Source: Bacteroidota bacterium
Lineage (GTDB): Bacteria > Bacteroidota > Ignavibacteria > Ignavibacteriales > Ignavibacteriaceae
Assembly (NCBI GenBank): GCA_021824145.1
Contig: JAKALM010000009.1
Coordinates: forward strand, 1-64,000
Length of the DNA: 64,000 nucleotides
Direction: 5' to 3'
This document shows positions 36,324-44,368 of this stretch, piece by piece (the stretch's first letter is position 1; each line of letters begins with the position of its first letter). The notes under the pieces were generated by a model that was given only the letters and a program-made list of their open reading frames with translations, was not told where the DNA came from and made no database searches. The position numbers and the translations under genes are program-made.

Positions 36324-36794
36324 ATGCCAAAAATTAAAAAGAAAAGAGTTAATGTAAGAATTGACATGACCCCAATGGTGGACGTTGCTTTCTTGCTGTT
36401 AACATTCTTTATGTTAACAACTCAATTCCAGCCACCAGAAAAGGTTAAAATACAAGTCCCTTCATCACATTCGGCTTTTAAAGTTCCGGATTCTGACGTG
36501 ATGACTATCTATATTGATAAACAGGGCGAAATTTTTATGGGTGTTGATGCACCTGCGTTAATGGCAAGGTTATTTGGTCAAGAAGCAAAATCACTTAAAC
36601 AAGTTCAAGTTAAAATAGATAACTTACCTGATCTTTTAATCCAAGCACGTATAAGCAATCCTAAGCTTAGAACTGTTATTAAAGGTGATCAGGATGCTGA
36701 TTATGGCACGGTTGAAGACGTTATGAATGTTCTTCAGAAAACTCAAATAACAAGATTTGCCATGATAACTAATCAAATTATTGACAAAAAGTAA
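36324..36794 (+). CDS. exbD: ExbD/TolR-family protein, first copy of set 2
   Basis: A 156-residue inner-membrane protein with a basic cytoplasmic start, one membrane helix with the proton-carrying aspartate in MTPMVDVAFLLLTFFML, and a periplasmic beta-alpha domain. It lies between ExbB and a second ExbD that shares the same membrane motif. Bacteroidota operons with two different ExbD proteins are common, probably forming a mixed dimer inside the ExbB pentamer; this is inference. Confidence 0.92.
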   Translation: MPKIKKKRVNVRIDMTPMVDVAFLLLTFFMLTTQFQPPEKVKIQVPSSHSAFKVPDSDVMTIYIDKQGEIFMGVDAPALMARLFGQEAKSLKQVQVKIDNLPDLLIQARISNPKLRTVIKGDQDADYGTVEDVMNVLQKTQITRFAMITNQIIDKK

Positions 36795-36816
36795 TTAATT
36801 ATAGAGGAAATTAAAT

Positions 36817-37320
36817 ATGGCTGGAGTTGACACCGGCGGTGATAGCGGCGGAAGATCCAAACATAAAAAGAAACATCATAAGAAAAAAAGAACTGGTGTT
36901 AGAATTGATATGACACCTATGGTTGATGTGGCTTTTTTGCTTCTTACATTCTTCATGCTAACAACCGTTATGCGAAAACAACAGACTCTTGAAATCAACC
37001 TTCCACCAGATAATAAAACAAAGGTTGAGATTGCTGAGTCTAACTTGATGACAGTCTATGTTGATGAGAACGATAAAATTTATTACAGTGAAGGTAATGA
37101 TAAAGCTCCTCACGGTATCGAATTTAACGGATTGAAAGATTTCTTCACTAACAAAGAAAAGAGTAATTCAAAAATCGTTATACTTTTAAAATTCGACCGC
37201 AAGAGTAAGTATCATATGATGGTTGATATAATTGATCAGCTAAACCTTGCAGAACTTCAGAGATTTTCCATCGCTCCATTAACAGATGACGATAAAAAAT
37301 TCTTATCCAAGGCATCTTGA
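36817..37320 (+). CDS. exbD: ExbD/TolR-family protein, second copy of set 2
   Basis: A 167-residue paralogue of the preceding gene. Its cytoplasmic start is unusually basic (HKKKHHKKKR), and the helix again reads IDMTPMVDVAFLLLTFFML, including the key aspartate. The periplasmic domain differs strongly from the first copy, so the two probably have distinct contacts. AGAGGAAA precedes the ATG. The gene is followed at 13 bases by the TonB gene, whose strong AAAGGAGGA ribosome-binding site overlaps this stop region. Confidence 0.92.
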   Translation: MAGVDTGGDSGGRSKHKKKHHKKKRTGVRIDMTPMVDVAFLLLTFFMLTTVMRKQQTLEINLPPDNKTKVEIAESNLMTVYVDENDKIYYSEGNDKAPHGIEFNGLKDFFTNKEKSNSKIVILLKFDRKSKYHMMVDIIDQLNLAELQRFSIAPLTDDDKKFLSKAS

Positions 37321-37333
37321 AAGGAGGATTATT

Positions 37334-38077
37334 ATGAATGATAACACATTAGTAATGGGCAATCAATCCGAATATGGTGCCTTTGAACTGAAAAAAGCTT
37401 ACCCAAGAAATTATAGTTTGGGTTTGACAATAGCAGTTCTTATACATTTACTTCTGATTGGAACATATATTTTCATCGAATCAATAACTAGAGAAGATGA
37501 CAGTAATATTGCCACTGTCAGAATCTTAAAATATAGTGAACTTGGGCCACCGCCTTCATTAGATAATAATGTTCAGCAGCAGCTTGCAGTTTCTGCACCT
37601 GCAATAAAACCGAACATTGGTATACCTACACCTGTGCCAGATGCTGAAGCTCCTAAAGAGCAAACCATTGCAACACAGCAAGAAATGAACAAAGTTGCAG
37701 CTCCAATTGGAGAAGGCAGCGGCGGCGGAGTACAAATTACAAAAGACTTACAAGTTGAAGCACCTAAAGATGATGCACCACCGGATATTAACGCTTTTGT
37801 ACCGGTAGAAAAAATGCCTCAGGTAGTTGTTTCTGTTCCCCCTGTTTATCCGGATTTAGCTAAACGTGCTGGGATTGAAGGCACAGTTTATGTAAAAATT
37901 TTGGTAAGCAAGGAAGGAAAACCTATAAAGGCAGTTGTAGTTAAAAGTGACTCAGAAGTGTTTAATCAACCTGCTATTGATGCGGCTATGAAGTTTGTCT
38001 TTACGCCTGCTATTCAGCATAAAGCACCAGTAATGGTTTGGGTTGTAGTGCCATTCAGATTTAGACTAAACAATTAG
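37334..38077 (+). CDS. tonB: TonB-family energy transducer (set 2)
   Basis: A 247-residue protein with a cytoplasmic head, one membrane anchor (about 28-46), a Pro/Ala-rich periplasmic spacer (about 65-150) and a C-terminal TonB domain ending VMVWVVVPFRF. The domain shows YPDLAKRAGIEGTVYVKILV and DAAMKFVFTPA. The ATG at 37334 is chosen because AAAGGAGGA, one of the best ribosome-binding sites in the window, lies seven bases upstream. A farther ATG at 37286 would overlap the previous gene. It completes a second ExbB-ExbD-TonB set. Confidence 0.93.
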   Translation: MNDNTLVMGNQSEYGAFELKKAYPRNYSLGLTIAVLIHLLLIGTYIFIESITREDDSNIATVRILKYSELGPPPSLDNNVQQQLAVSAPAIKPNIGIPTPVPDAEAPKEQTIATQQEMNKVAAPIGEGSGGGVQITKDLQVEAPKDDAPPDINAFVPVEKMPQVVVSVPPVYPDLAKRAGIEGTVYVKILVSKEGKPIKAVVVKSDSEVFNQPAIDAAMKFVFTPAIQHKAPVMVWVVVPFRFRLNN

Positions 38078-38097
38078 TATAAACGAAAGCAACACTG

Positions 38098-38295
38098 ATG
38101 AATATCATGAAATATTTCGCTTATGCAATTGCAATCCTCTTCATATTACTCGGGATTGCAATCCTTAGCGAATTTTTCATTACCATAAATGTTCCTTCTC
38201 AATTCAGAGTTATGATTGGTATTGTGTTAGTGTTATACGGTGTTTTCAGATTAGTAATGATATATTCAAAAAAAAATCAATCAATTGAAAATTAA
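38098..38295 (+). CDS. Small two-helix membrane protein
   Basis: A 65-residue protein with two hydrophobic segments (about 5-27 and 37-57) separated by a short loop containing SQFRVMIG. No family is recognised. It sits 20 bases after TonB and three bases before the PstS-like lipoprotein gene, clearly within the operon. A helper of the ExbB-ExbD-TonB complex is possible from position alone. Confidence 0.75.
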   Translation: MNIMKYFAYAIAILFILLGIAILSEFFITINVPSQFRVMIGIVLVLYGVFRLVMIYSKKNQSIEN

Positions 38296-38298
38296 TAT

Positions 38299-39171
38299 AT
38301 GTATCGATTAGCTTTAATATTAATATTCGGAGTATTTGTTTTTTTTGGTTGTCAGGAAAGCAACGTATCACCAACAAAAGGCTCTGTTACAGTGGAAGTT
38401 GATCCTGCAGTCTTTCCTATTATTCAAACGGAAAAAAATGCATTCGATTCGCTTTACACAAATGCTAAAGTAGAATTGAAGGCGGTCACTCCACTGGAAG
38501 GAATGGTTAACCTGTTAAATAATAAATCGAGAATGTTTGTTACTCCTCGATATTTTGATCAGAAACAATTAGACTTTATTAGAAACCAAAAACTTGATAT
38601 ACAGATAAATAAATTTTGCTTCGATGCTATTGCAATTATTTGTTCAAAACATAATAACACCAATAAGCTAAGAGTTGATGAAATTAAATCTTCACTTTTA
38701 GGAATTACTAAAAATTATACGTTCGTAATTCCACAAAGTAATACTGCTACTTTTCAATTTTTAAAAGAGGAAGTTTTAGATAATAATAATCCAAAAAATT
38801 TCATAGTTGTTCCAAACGATTCAGATGTATTAAAAAAAATTGAAAAGAGTGATGACCTACTTGGAATAATAAATTTTAATATTATTCAAGATTCTTCAAA
38901 AATAAATTTTGTACAAATCGGTCAAATAAAAAATGAAATAGGCCAGGACAGCACAAGAAATAGTTTACAGATAAATTATTATACTCCGCATCCTGGATAT
39001 TTAGTTAAAAATGATTATCCTTTAAAGCAGACTGTATATATATACTTAAATGAACTTGAAATGACACCTGCTTCAGGATTTACTACCTTCTTGACAAGTT
39101 ATGAAGGGCAAAAAATAGCTCTCGGTCAAAATTTAGCGCCGGCGGCTGTTCCAGTAAAAATTAATGAATAA
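38299..39171 (+). CDS. PstS-like periplasmic substrate-binding lipoprotein
   Basis: A 290-residue lipoprotein. The signal ends in VFFGC with C18. The rest follows a PstS-like type 2 binding-protein pattern: an early VEVDPAVFPIIQTEKNAF, a middle VTPRYFDQKQLDFI, then FCFDAIAIICSKHN and a C-terminal half with GYLVKNDYPLKQTVYIYLN, as in phosphate-binding proteins. No Pst ABC permease or ATPase is near, so phosphate import by the usual route is not implied. Its place after TonB and before a TPR protein suggests a receptor or scaffold role in this operon; I recall similar orders in Bacteroidota, unverified. Confidence 0.78.
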   Translation: MYRLALILIFGVFVFFGCQESNVSPTKGSVTVEVDPAVFPIIQTEKNAFDSLYTNAKVELKAVTPLEGMVNLLNNKSRMFVTPRYFDQKQLDFIRNQKLDIQINKFCFDAIAIICSKHNNTNKLRVDEIKSSLLGITKNYTFVIPQSNTATFQFLKEEVLDNNNPKNFIVVPNDSDVLKKIEKSDDLLGIINFNIIQDSSKINFVQIGQIKNEIGQDSTRNSLQINYYTPHPGYLVKNDYPLKQTVYIYLNELEMTPASGFTTFLTSYEGQKIALGQNLAPAAVPVKINE

Positions 39172-39191
39172 CAATCAACCGGGAATAAAAG

Positions 39192-40580
39192 ATGAAAGCA
39201 ATTATTTTCTTAGTTCTATTTATTTTGCTTGCAAGTTTTGATTTTGCCCAAAATCAGTATGATGCGGCTTCGGAAGCCATAAAAAATAATAACTTTAAAA
39301 AAGCTTTAAGCATTGCTCAAGAATGCTTAAGCAAAGATTCTACAGATACTGCAATCAAAATATTAATAGATCTAACTGCACACGATACAACAAATAAAGC
39401 AGCGTATGAAGCACTTGGCGATGCTTATAATAAAATGAGCGTTCTTGAATTAGCTCTTCAAAATTATGAACACGCAGAAAGCTTAGATACCTTAAATGTT
39501 GCGCTAAAATTTAAAATTGGCGAAACTCTTTATAAGCAAAAAAGCTACACAGATGCTGCAAATAAATTTTTACAAATTATATCTATCGATTCGAATTATG
39601 CGCCTGCATATTTTAAAGTTGGCGAAATACTTTATTATGCTAAGCAATATTCAAATGCAGCTTATTACTTAACAAAGTATTTAAAATTCGATCAAACAAA
39701 TAGCAAAGCATTCTACTATGCATCTCACTCTTTATACTTAATTCAAAATTTCAAACAAGCATCTGAAGAAGCACTCTTAGGAGTTCAAAAATTTCCTCAA
39801 ATGACTGACTTGAAAAAAATTCTTGCTTTGTCATTAACATTTGATAAAAATTTGTCAGAAGGATTAAAATATCTAAATGAAGTACCGGATTCATTGTATA
39901 CAGGGCGCGAATATATATTGGTTGGTAGTGAATTTCTTAATGCTAAAATGGATTCCATTGCTGTAATTTATTTTAAGAAAGCTATGGAAAAGGAACCTTC
40001 ACTTACTAATTCTTTAGCAGAAACCATAGCAACAACTTACTACCGTTCTGCAAATTATGATTCTGCTATTGTTTATTATGATAAAAAAATTAAAACTGAT
40101 TCTACATCATTAAGTGCTCATGTTAATAAAGCATTATGTATGATTCAGTTAAAAAATTTTGATGGTGCAAGAATTGCTTTGTTACAAGCTGAACAAATAA
40201 AAAGCGATTATATGCCAACTTTAGAATGGCTGGGAAAGACTTATCAATATATGGATTCATCTGATGCAGCCGCAGATACTTATGACAAAATAATAAAATT
40301 AGCCTCTGCCGATCCTGATAAAAATTCAAAAACATTGGGTGATGCTTATGGTGCCAAAGCTCTGGCTTTATTATTAAAGAAAAAATATAACCCTGCTATT
40401 GAGCCTTTGAAAGATGCAATAAAATATGATCCAAATAATTTTCAATATCATTTATGGCTTGCTCAAGCTTTAGCTTTAACAGGAAAAAAAGCTGACTCAA
40501 TAAAAGAATACAAAAAAACCTTACAATTAGATCCCAATAATGCAGATGCTAAAAAAGGTTTGAAAATTTTAGGCGAATAA
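39192..40580 (+). CDS. Exported TPR-repeat protein
   Basis: A 462-residue protein with a signal peptide (about 1-20, ending FDFAQ) and tetratricopeptide repeats along almost its whole length, for example AYEALGDAYNKMSVLELALQ, ALKFKIGETLYKQKSYTDAA and LAQALALTGKKADSIKEYKK. It should be periplasmic and act as a docking surface for other envelope proteins. It follows the PstS-like lipoprotein at 20 bases and is followed at eight bases by a very small membrane-protein gene, so it belongs to the ExbB-TonB operon. Confidence 0.85.
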   Translation: MKAIIFLVLFILLASFDFAQNQYDAASEAIKNNNFKKALSIAQECLSKDSTDTAIKILIDLTAHDTTNKAAYEALGDAYNKMSVLELALQNYEHAESLDTLNVALKFKIGETLYKQKSYTDAANKFLQIISIDSNYAPAYFKVGEILYYAKQYSNAAYYLTKYLKFDQTNSKAFYYASHSLYLIQNFKQASEEALLGVQKFPQMTDLKKILALSLTFDKNLSEGLKYLNEVPDSLYTGREYILVGSEFLNAKMDSIAVIYFKKAMEKEPSLTNSLAETIATTYYRSANYDSAIVYYDKKIKTDSTSLSAHVNKALCMIQLKNFDGARIALLQAEQIKSDYMPTLEWLGKTYQYMDSSDAAADTYDKIIKLASADPDKNSKTLGDAYGAKALALLLKKKYNPAIEPLKDAIKYDPNNFQYHLWLAQALALTGKKADSIKEYKKTLQLDPNNADAKKGLKILGE

Positions 40581-40588
40581 TTTTTAAA

Positions 40589-40735
40589 ATGGCAATGATT
40601 AGAAATATGAATCTTCGCGATTATGTTTCAATTAAGTGGATTAAATTCCTTTTGTGGACACTTATTTCTCTGAGCGGACTTATTATTATTGCTATGGTTT
40701 CAAGATTATTAACAAGATTGGTTTTCCATTTATAA
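40589..40735 (+). CDS. Tiny single-helix membrane protein
   Basis: An open frame of 48 residues starting [12 protein letters not shown], with one strongly hydrophobic helix (about 18-38) flanked by basic residues, and ending RLVFHL. It starts eight bases after the stop of the TPR gene and ends 16 bases before the ATG of ppa, filling the gap between them. A further in-frame ATG at 40595 is an alternative start. It is too short for firm proof, but the position, basic flanks and hydrophobic core speak for a real gene. Function unknown. Confidence 0.55.
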   Translation: MAMIRNMNLRDYVSIKWIKFLLWTLISLSGLIIIAMVSRLLTRLVFHL

Positions 40736-40751
40736 AAAAAATTTAGAATAT

Positions 40752-41291
40752 ATGAATAATAGTCCATGGCACTCAGTTAATATTGGTGAAGATGTCCCTT
40801 CATTTGTTAATTCTATTATAGAAATACCAAAAGGCTCTAAAGGGAAATATGAATTAGATAAAGCTAGCGGCTTGTTAAAGCTTGATCGTGTTCTATTTTC
40901 TGCAATACATTATCCTGCAAACTATGGTTTTATTCCGCAGACTTTTTGCGATGACGGTGATCCATTGGATATTTTAGTTATATGTTCAATTGATGTTGAA
41001 CCGATGTGTATTGTGGAAGCAAAAGTAATAGGAGTAATGAGAATGCTGGATGAAGAAGAATATGATGATAAAATAATAGCAGTTGCAAAGAATGATGTGT
41101 CGGTTAACTATATAAATAATATAGAAGAACTTCCTCCTCACACTGTTGTAGAACTTAGAAGATTTTTCGAAGATTATAAAAAGCTTGAAAATAAAAAAGT
41201 TATTGTAGATGGTTTTATGGGGAAAGAGCAAGCATATAAAATTATTGAAGATAGTATAGAACTTTACGCAAAAACTGAATTTACTTATTAA
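40752..41291 (+). CDS. ppa: Soluble inorganic pyrophosphatase, family I
   Basis: Cytoplasmic enzyme of 179 residues that hydrolyses pyrophosphate from biosynthetic reactions. Family I residues are present: [11 protein letters not shown] near residue 23, [24 protein letters not shown] near residue 56-80 with the metal-binding aspartates, and [14 protein letters not shown] near residue 98. The window also encodes a membrane pyrophosphatase at 17838, so the cell can either waste or conserve this energy. It closes the set 2 operon before a strong terminator. Confidence 0.95.
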   Translation: MNNSPWHSVNIGEDVPSFVNSIIEIPKGSKGKYELDKASGLLKLDRVLFSAIHYPANYGFIPQTFCDDGDPLDILVICSIDVEPMCIVEAKVIGVMRMLDEEEYDDKIIAVAKNDVSVNYINNIEELPPHTVVELRRFFEDYKKLENKKVIVDGFMGKEQAYKIIEDSIELYAKTEFTY

Positions 41292-41309
41292 TTTTTCAAT
41301 TTTACTGTA

Positions 41310-41349
41310 AGGGTTTGAGTTAATAAAGCTCAAACCCTTTATTATTTTA
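41310..41349 (+). terminator. Terminator after ppa
   Basis: AAGGGTTTGAG (41310-41320) pairs perfectly with CTCAAACCCTT (41330-41340) over a 9-base loop, followed by TATTATTTT. It ends the long operon that begins with the second ExbB gene. Confidence 0.92.
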
Positions 41350-41427
41350 AATTGTCCAGCCTCTATAAGATTAAAAAAATTTTTTCATTATTTTTACAAA
41401 TCATTAAAAAGAAAATTTAAAAGAAAA

Positions 41428-42693
41428 ATGGAATTTTTTGAATCGGATTATTTTCATTACAGAAACAATAAACTTTATTGCGAAGATTTATCAGTTCAAG
41501 AATTGGTAGAAACAGTTGATTCCCCTGCATATATTTATAGCAAAAAATATTTTACCGATAAGTATAAAGAATTTGATGAAGCTTTTAGAAAAATCAAACA
41601 CAAAATATTTTTTGCATGCAAATCTAACTTTAACTTAAGTGTAATTAAAACTTTCGTCAATCTTGGCAGCGGAGTAGATGTAAATTCTGAAGGAGAATTA
41701 TTAAGAGCATTAAAAGCCGGAGCTAATCCTCAAAATTTAATTATGTCTGGTGTTGGTAAAACACCGGAAGAAATAAAATTAGCAATAGAAAAAGATTTGT
41801 TGATGATAAAAGCGGAATCAGAAGAAGAAATTTTTTGGATAAATAAAATTGCTTTATCATTAAATAAAACAGCTAGAGTAGCATTGAGAGTTAATCCTGA
41901 TGTTGATGCTCATACCCATCCTTATATATCTACGGGACTTGCAGAAAATAAATTCGGTGTTGATACCGAAACTGCTATGAAGCTTTTCCGAAAGCAGAAC
42001 GATTTGAAAAATATTAAATTCACTGGAATCGATATGCATATCGGTTCTCAAATTATTAAAATTGAACCTTTCGTTGAAGCTGCCAATAAACTTTCGGAGT
42101 TAATTTTACAGCTTAAATCGGAAGGAATAGTTTTAGAGCATCTAGACATGGGCGGCGGTGTTGGTTCAACTTATAATAATGAAAAGACTTTTGAAATTAA
42201 TGATTTTGCAAAATCACTCCTTCCAATTTTTCAGAAAATGGATTGTGATGTTTTTTTTGAGCCAGGAAGATACTTAACAGCTAATGGAGGTATTTTAGTA
42301 ACTAAAGTTCTTTATAATAAAAATAATCATGACAAGAATTTTATTATTGTAGACAGCGCAATGAATGATTTGCTGCGCCCGAGTATTTACTCAGCATATC
42401 ACCACATTCAACCAATTATTTTGAAGAATGATAGGAAAAATATTGTTGCTGACATTGTTGGTCCAGTTTGTGAAAGCGGCGATTTTTTTGCAAAGAAAAG
42501 AGAGATTTCTGAAAGCATTCAAGGTGAGTATTTGGCAATAATGTCAGCAGGTGCTTATGGAATGACAATGGCATCTAATTATAATTCAAGAAGAAGACCA
42601 ATTGAAATTTTAGTTGATAGAGATAAATATAAAATAATTCGTAGCCGCGAAACATTTGATCATTTATTTTTTGATGAGCCTGAATTAATATAA
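41428..42693 (+). CDS. lysA: Diaminopimelate decarboxylase
   Basis: PLP-dependent enzyme of 421 residues that converts meso-diaminopimelate to lysine, the last step of the pathway. Visible are the PLP-binding KSNFNLSVI region (Lys near residue 71), HIGSQI, the DMGGGVGSTYN loop that holds the phosphate, PGRYLTANGG, and GPVCESGDFF with the catalytic cysteine near the C-terminal third. The motif GAYGMTMASNYN is typical of LysA rather than of other alanine-racemase-fold decarboxylases. It is followed at eight bases by the LD-carboxypeptidase gene, which fits a link to peptidoglycan-derived diaminopimelate. Confidence 0.95.
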   Translation: MEFFESDYFHYRNNKLYCEDLSVQELVETVDSPAYIYSKKYFTDKYKEFDEAFRKIKHKIFFACKSNFNLSVIKTFVNLGSGVDVNSEGELLRALKAGANPQNLIMSGVGKTPEEIKLAIEKDLLMIKAESEEEIFWINKIALSLNKTARVALRVNPDVDAHTHPYISTGLAENKFGVDTETAMKLFRKQNDLKNIKFTGIDMHIGSQIIKIEPFVEAANKLSELILQLKSEGIVLEHLDMGGGVGSTYNNEKTFEINDFAKSLLPIFQKMDCDVFFEPGRYLTANGGILVTKVLYNKNNHDKNFIIVDSAMNDLLRPSIYSAYHHIQPIILKNDRKNIVADIVGPVCESGDFFAKKREISESIQGEYLAIMSAGAYGMTMASNYNSRRRPIEILVDRDKYKIIRSRETFDHLFFDEPELI

Positions 42694-42701
42694 ATTTAAT
42701 T

Positions 42702-43763
42702 ATGCAGAGAAGAAATTTTCTAAAAACTTTTTCAGCTGCTTCTGCTTTTACATTAATAAAACCAATTGATTTAATATCTAAAAGCAAGTTTGTAGAAATA
42801 AAATCCGAAAATAAATTAATAAAACCACCAAGATTAAAAATAGGTGATACAATAGGTTTAATAGCACCAGGAAGTTTTATTGATGAAAAAGAGTTGAAAG
42901 ATTCAGTTGAAAATTTAGAACATTTAGGATTTAAGGTTGTTTATACTGACAATATTTTAGCAAGAGATGGATATCTTGCAGGCACTGATAAACAAAGGGT
43001 TTCAGATATTAATGAAATGTTTTCGCGAAAAGATGTTAATGCAATTGTAGCTGCACGCGGCGGTTATGGATGCACTAGGATTCTTCCAATGATAGATTAT
43101 AAAACGATAAAAAATAATCCTAAAATTTTAATTGGTTATAGTGATATCACTGCCCTTCTTTATGGAATCTTTAAAGAAACAGGTTTAGTTTGTTTTCATG
43201 GACCTGTTGGAATTTCAACTTTTAATGATTTTAGTGTAGATTACTTTAAAAATGTTCTAATGTTTCCACATGGCAAACTAACTTTTTATAACGCTCATGA
43301 AAACAACAACGATGATCTTTATAAACCAGCAACCATCAGAAGCGGAAAAGCTCAAGGAAAATTAGTTGGCGGAAATCTTTCATTAGTTGTCTCTGTTATC
43401 GGCACTTCATATGATATTGATACAAACGGAAACATAATTTTTCTTGAAGAAGTTGGCGAAGAACCTTATAGAGTAGATAGAATGATTACTCAAATGATTG
43501 AATCGGGAAAATTTAATAAAGCAAGCGGGATTGCCCTTGGGGTTTTTTCTAGCTGCAAACCGAAACCTAGCCATTCTGATATTGACAATTCATTTTCAGT
43601 TTTAGAAGTTTTATTTGATCGATTATTTCCTTTAAATATCCCTGTTGTTTATGGAATGTCATTCGGACATATTACAAATAAATTTACAATCCCTTTTGGT
43701 ATAAATGCAGAATTGGATTCACTTGAACAAACACTAACATTATTGGAACCTGCAGTTTCTTAA
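42702..43763 (+). CDS. LD-carboxypeptidase (S66), probable Tat substrate
   Basis: A 353-residue hydrolase of the S66 family that removes D-Ala from the tetrapeptide of peptidoglycan fragments. The nucleophile is the serine in IGYSDITALLYG, the glutamate is in IIFLEEVGEEPYRVDRM and the histidine in SFGHITNKFTIP. The leader MQRRNFLKTFSAAS carries a twin-arginine pattern (RRNFLK), suggesting Tat export, unlike the cytoplasmic LdcA of E. coli. It lies eight bases after lysA and 16 before a lipoprotein gene, so one operon is likely. Confidence 0.9.
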   Translation: MQRRNFLKTFSAASAFTLIKPIDLISKSKFVEIKSENKLIKPPRLKIGDTIGLIAPGSFIDEKELKDSVENLEHLGFKVVYTDNILARDGYLAGTDKQRVSDINEMFSRKDVNAIVAARGGYGCTRILPMIDYKTIKNNPKILIGYSDITALLYGIFKETGLVCFHGPVGISTFNDFSVDYFKNVLMFPHGKLTFYNAHENNNDDLYKPATIRSGKAQGKLVGGNLSLVVSVIGTSYDIDTNGNIIFLEEVGEEPYRVDRMITQMIESGKFNKASGIALGVFSSCKPKPSHSDIDNSFSVLEVLFDRLFPLNIPVVYGMSFGHITNKFTIPFGINAELDSLEQTLTLLEPAVS

Positions 43764-43779
43764 ATTAAAAGGATTTCAT

Positions 43780-44343
43780 ATGAAAAATTTTTTATCAGTA
43801 TTTGTTAAAACTTCTGCTTTCATTTTATTATTTATTTTTAATGGTTGTTTAACTTTCCATAAAGTTTCTTATGAAGTAAAATTAACACAACCAAATTCCG
43901 GTTCTGTGTTAATTGATATGTACGACATTCGTTCAACAGCAGCCAACAACAAAGAATTTGATGATGATAAGAAAAATCTTTTCCAGTACATGCTAAAGAG
44001 CAAACAGTTCATCGAAGATCAAAAATCTCAAGGCAAAGATATTATAGCAAGGAAGTTATTTTTAGAAAATGGAAAGTTAAATGGCCAAGTAGAATATAAA
44101 TTCACAGAGATTGAGAATGTTGAAGGTATGAAATATGACGGCGGCTTTCATTATATCAATTTAAAAATGGATGACAGTGTAATTGCAACTAATGGAGAGA
44201 TTATAAGATCAAAAGATTATAAAAGAATTGTTTGGGACAGTACATTTACCGAACTTAAGTTCACAATGTTAGCTAATCCTTTTAATGGGAAAGAACATTT
44301 TAGGTCATTAGCTCCTTACTTCAATCAGAAATTTAATAAGTAG
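43780..44343 (+). CDS. Lipoprotein of unknown function
   Basis: A 187-residue exported protein. The signal ends in FNGC with C23 as the likely lipid site. The mature part is mixed alpha/beta, with a charged stretch (NKEFDDDKKNLFQYMLKS) near residues 55-75 and no motif I recognise. It sits between the LD-carboxypeptidase and priA (25 bases to the latter). Its place in the operon says little beyond a probable envelope location. Confidence 0.78.
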   Translation: MKNFLSVFVKTSAFILLFIFNGCLTFHKVSYEVKLTQPNSGSVLIDMYDIRSTAANNKEFDDDKKNLFQYMLKSKQFIEDQKSQGKDIIARKLFLENGKLNGQVEYKFTEIENVEGMKYDGGFHYINLKMDDSVIATNGEIIRSKDYKRIVWDSTFTELKFTMLANPFNGKEHFRSLAPYFNQKFNK

Positions 44344-44368
44344 TCATTAAAACTGATTTAAAATTTTC

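Noticed and set aside
36701-36720. TGGCACGGTTGAA as a third sigma-54 site
   Set aside because: Lies inside the ExbD gene and the spacing between GG and TTG is too short.
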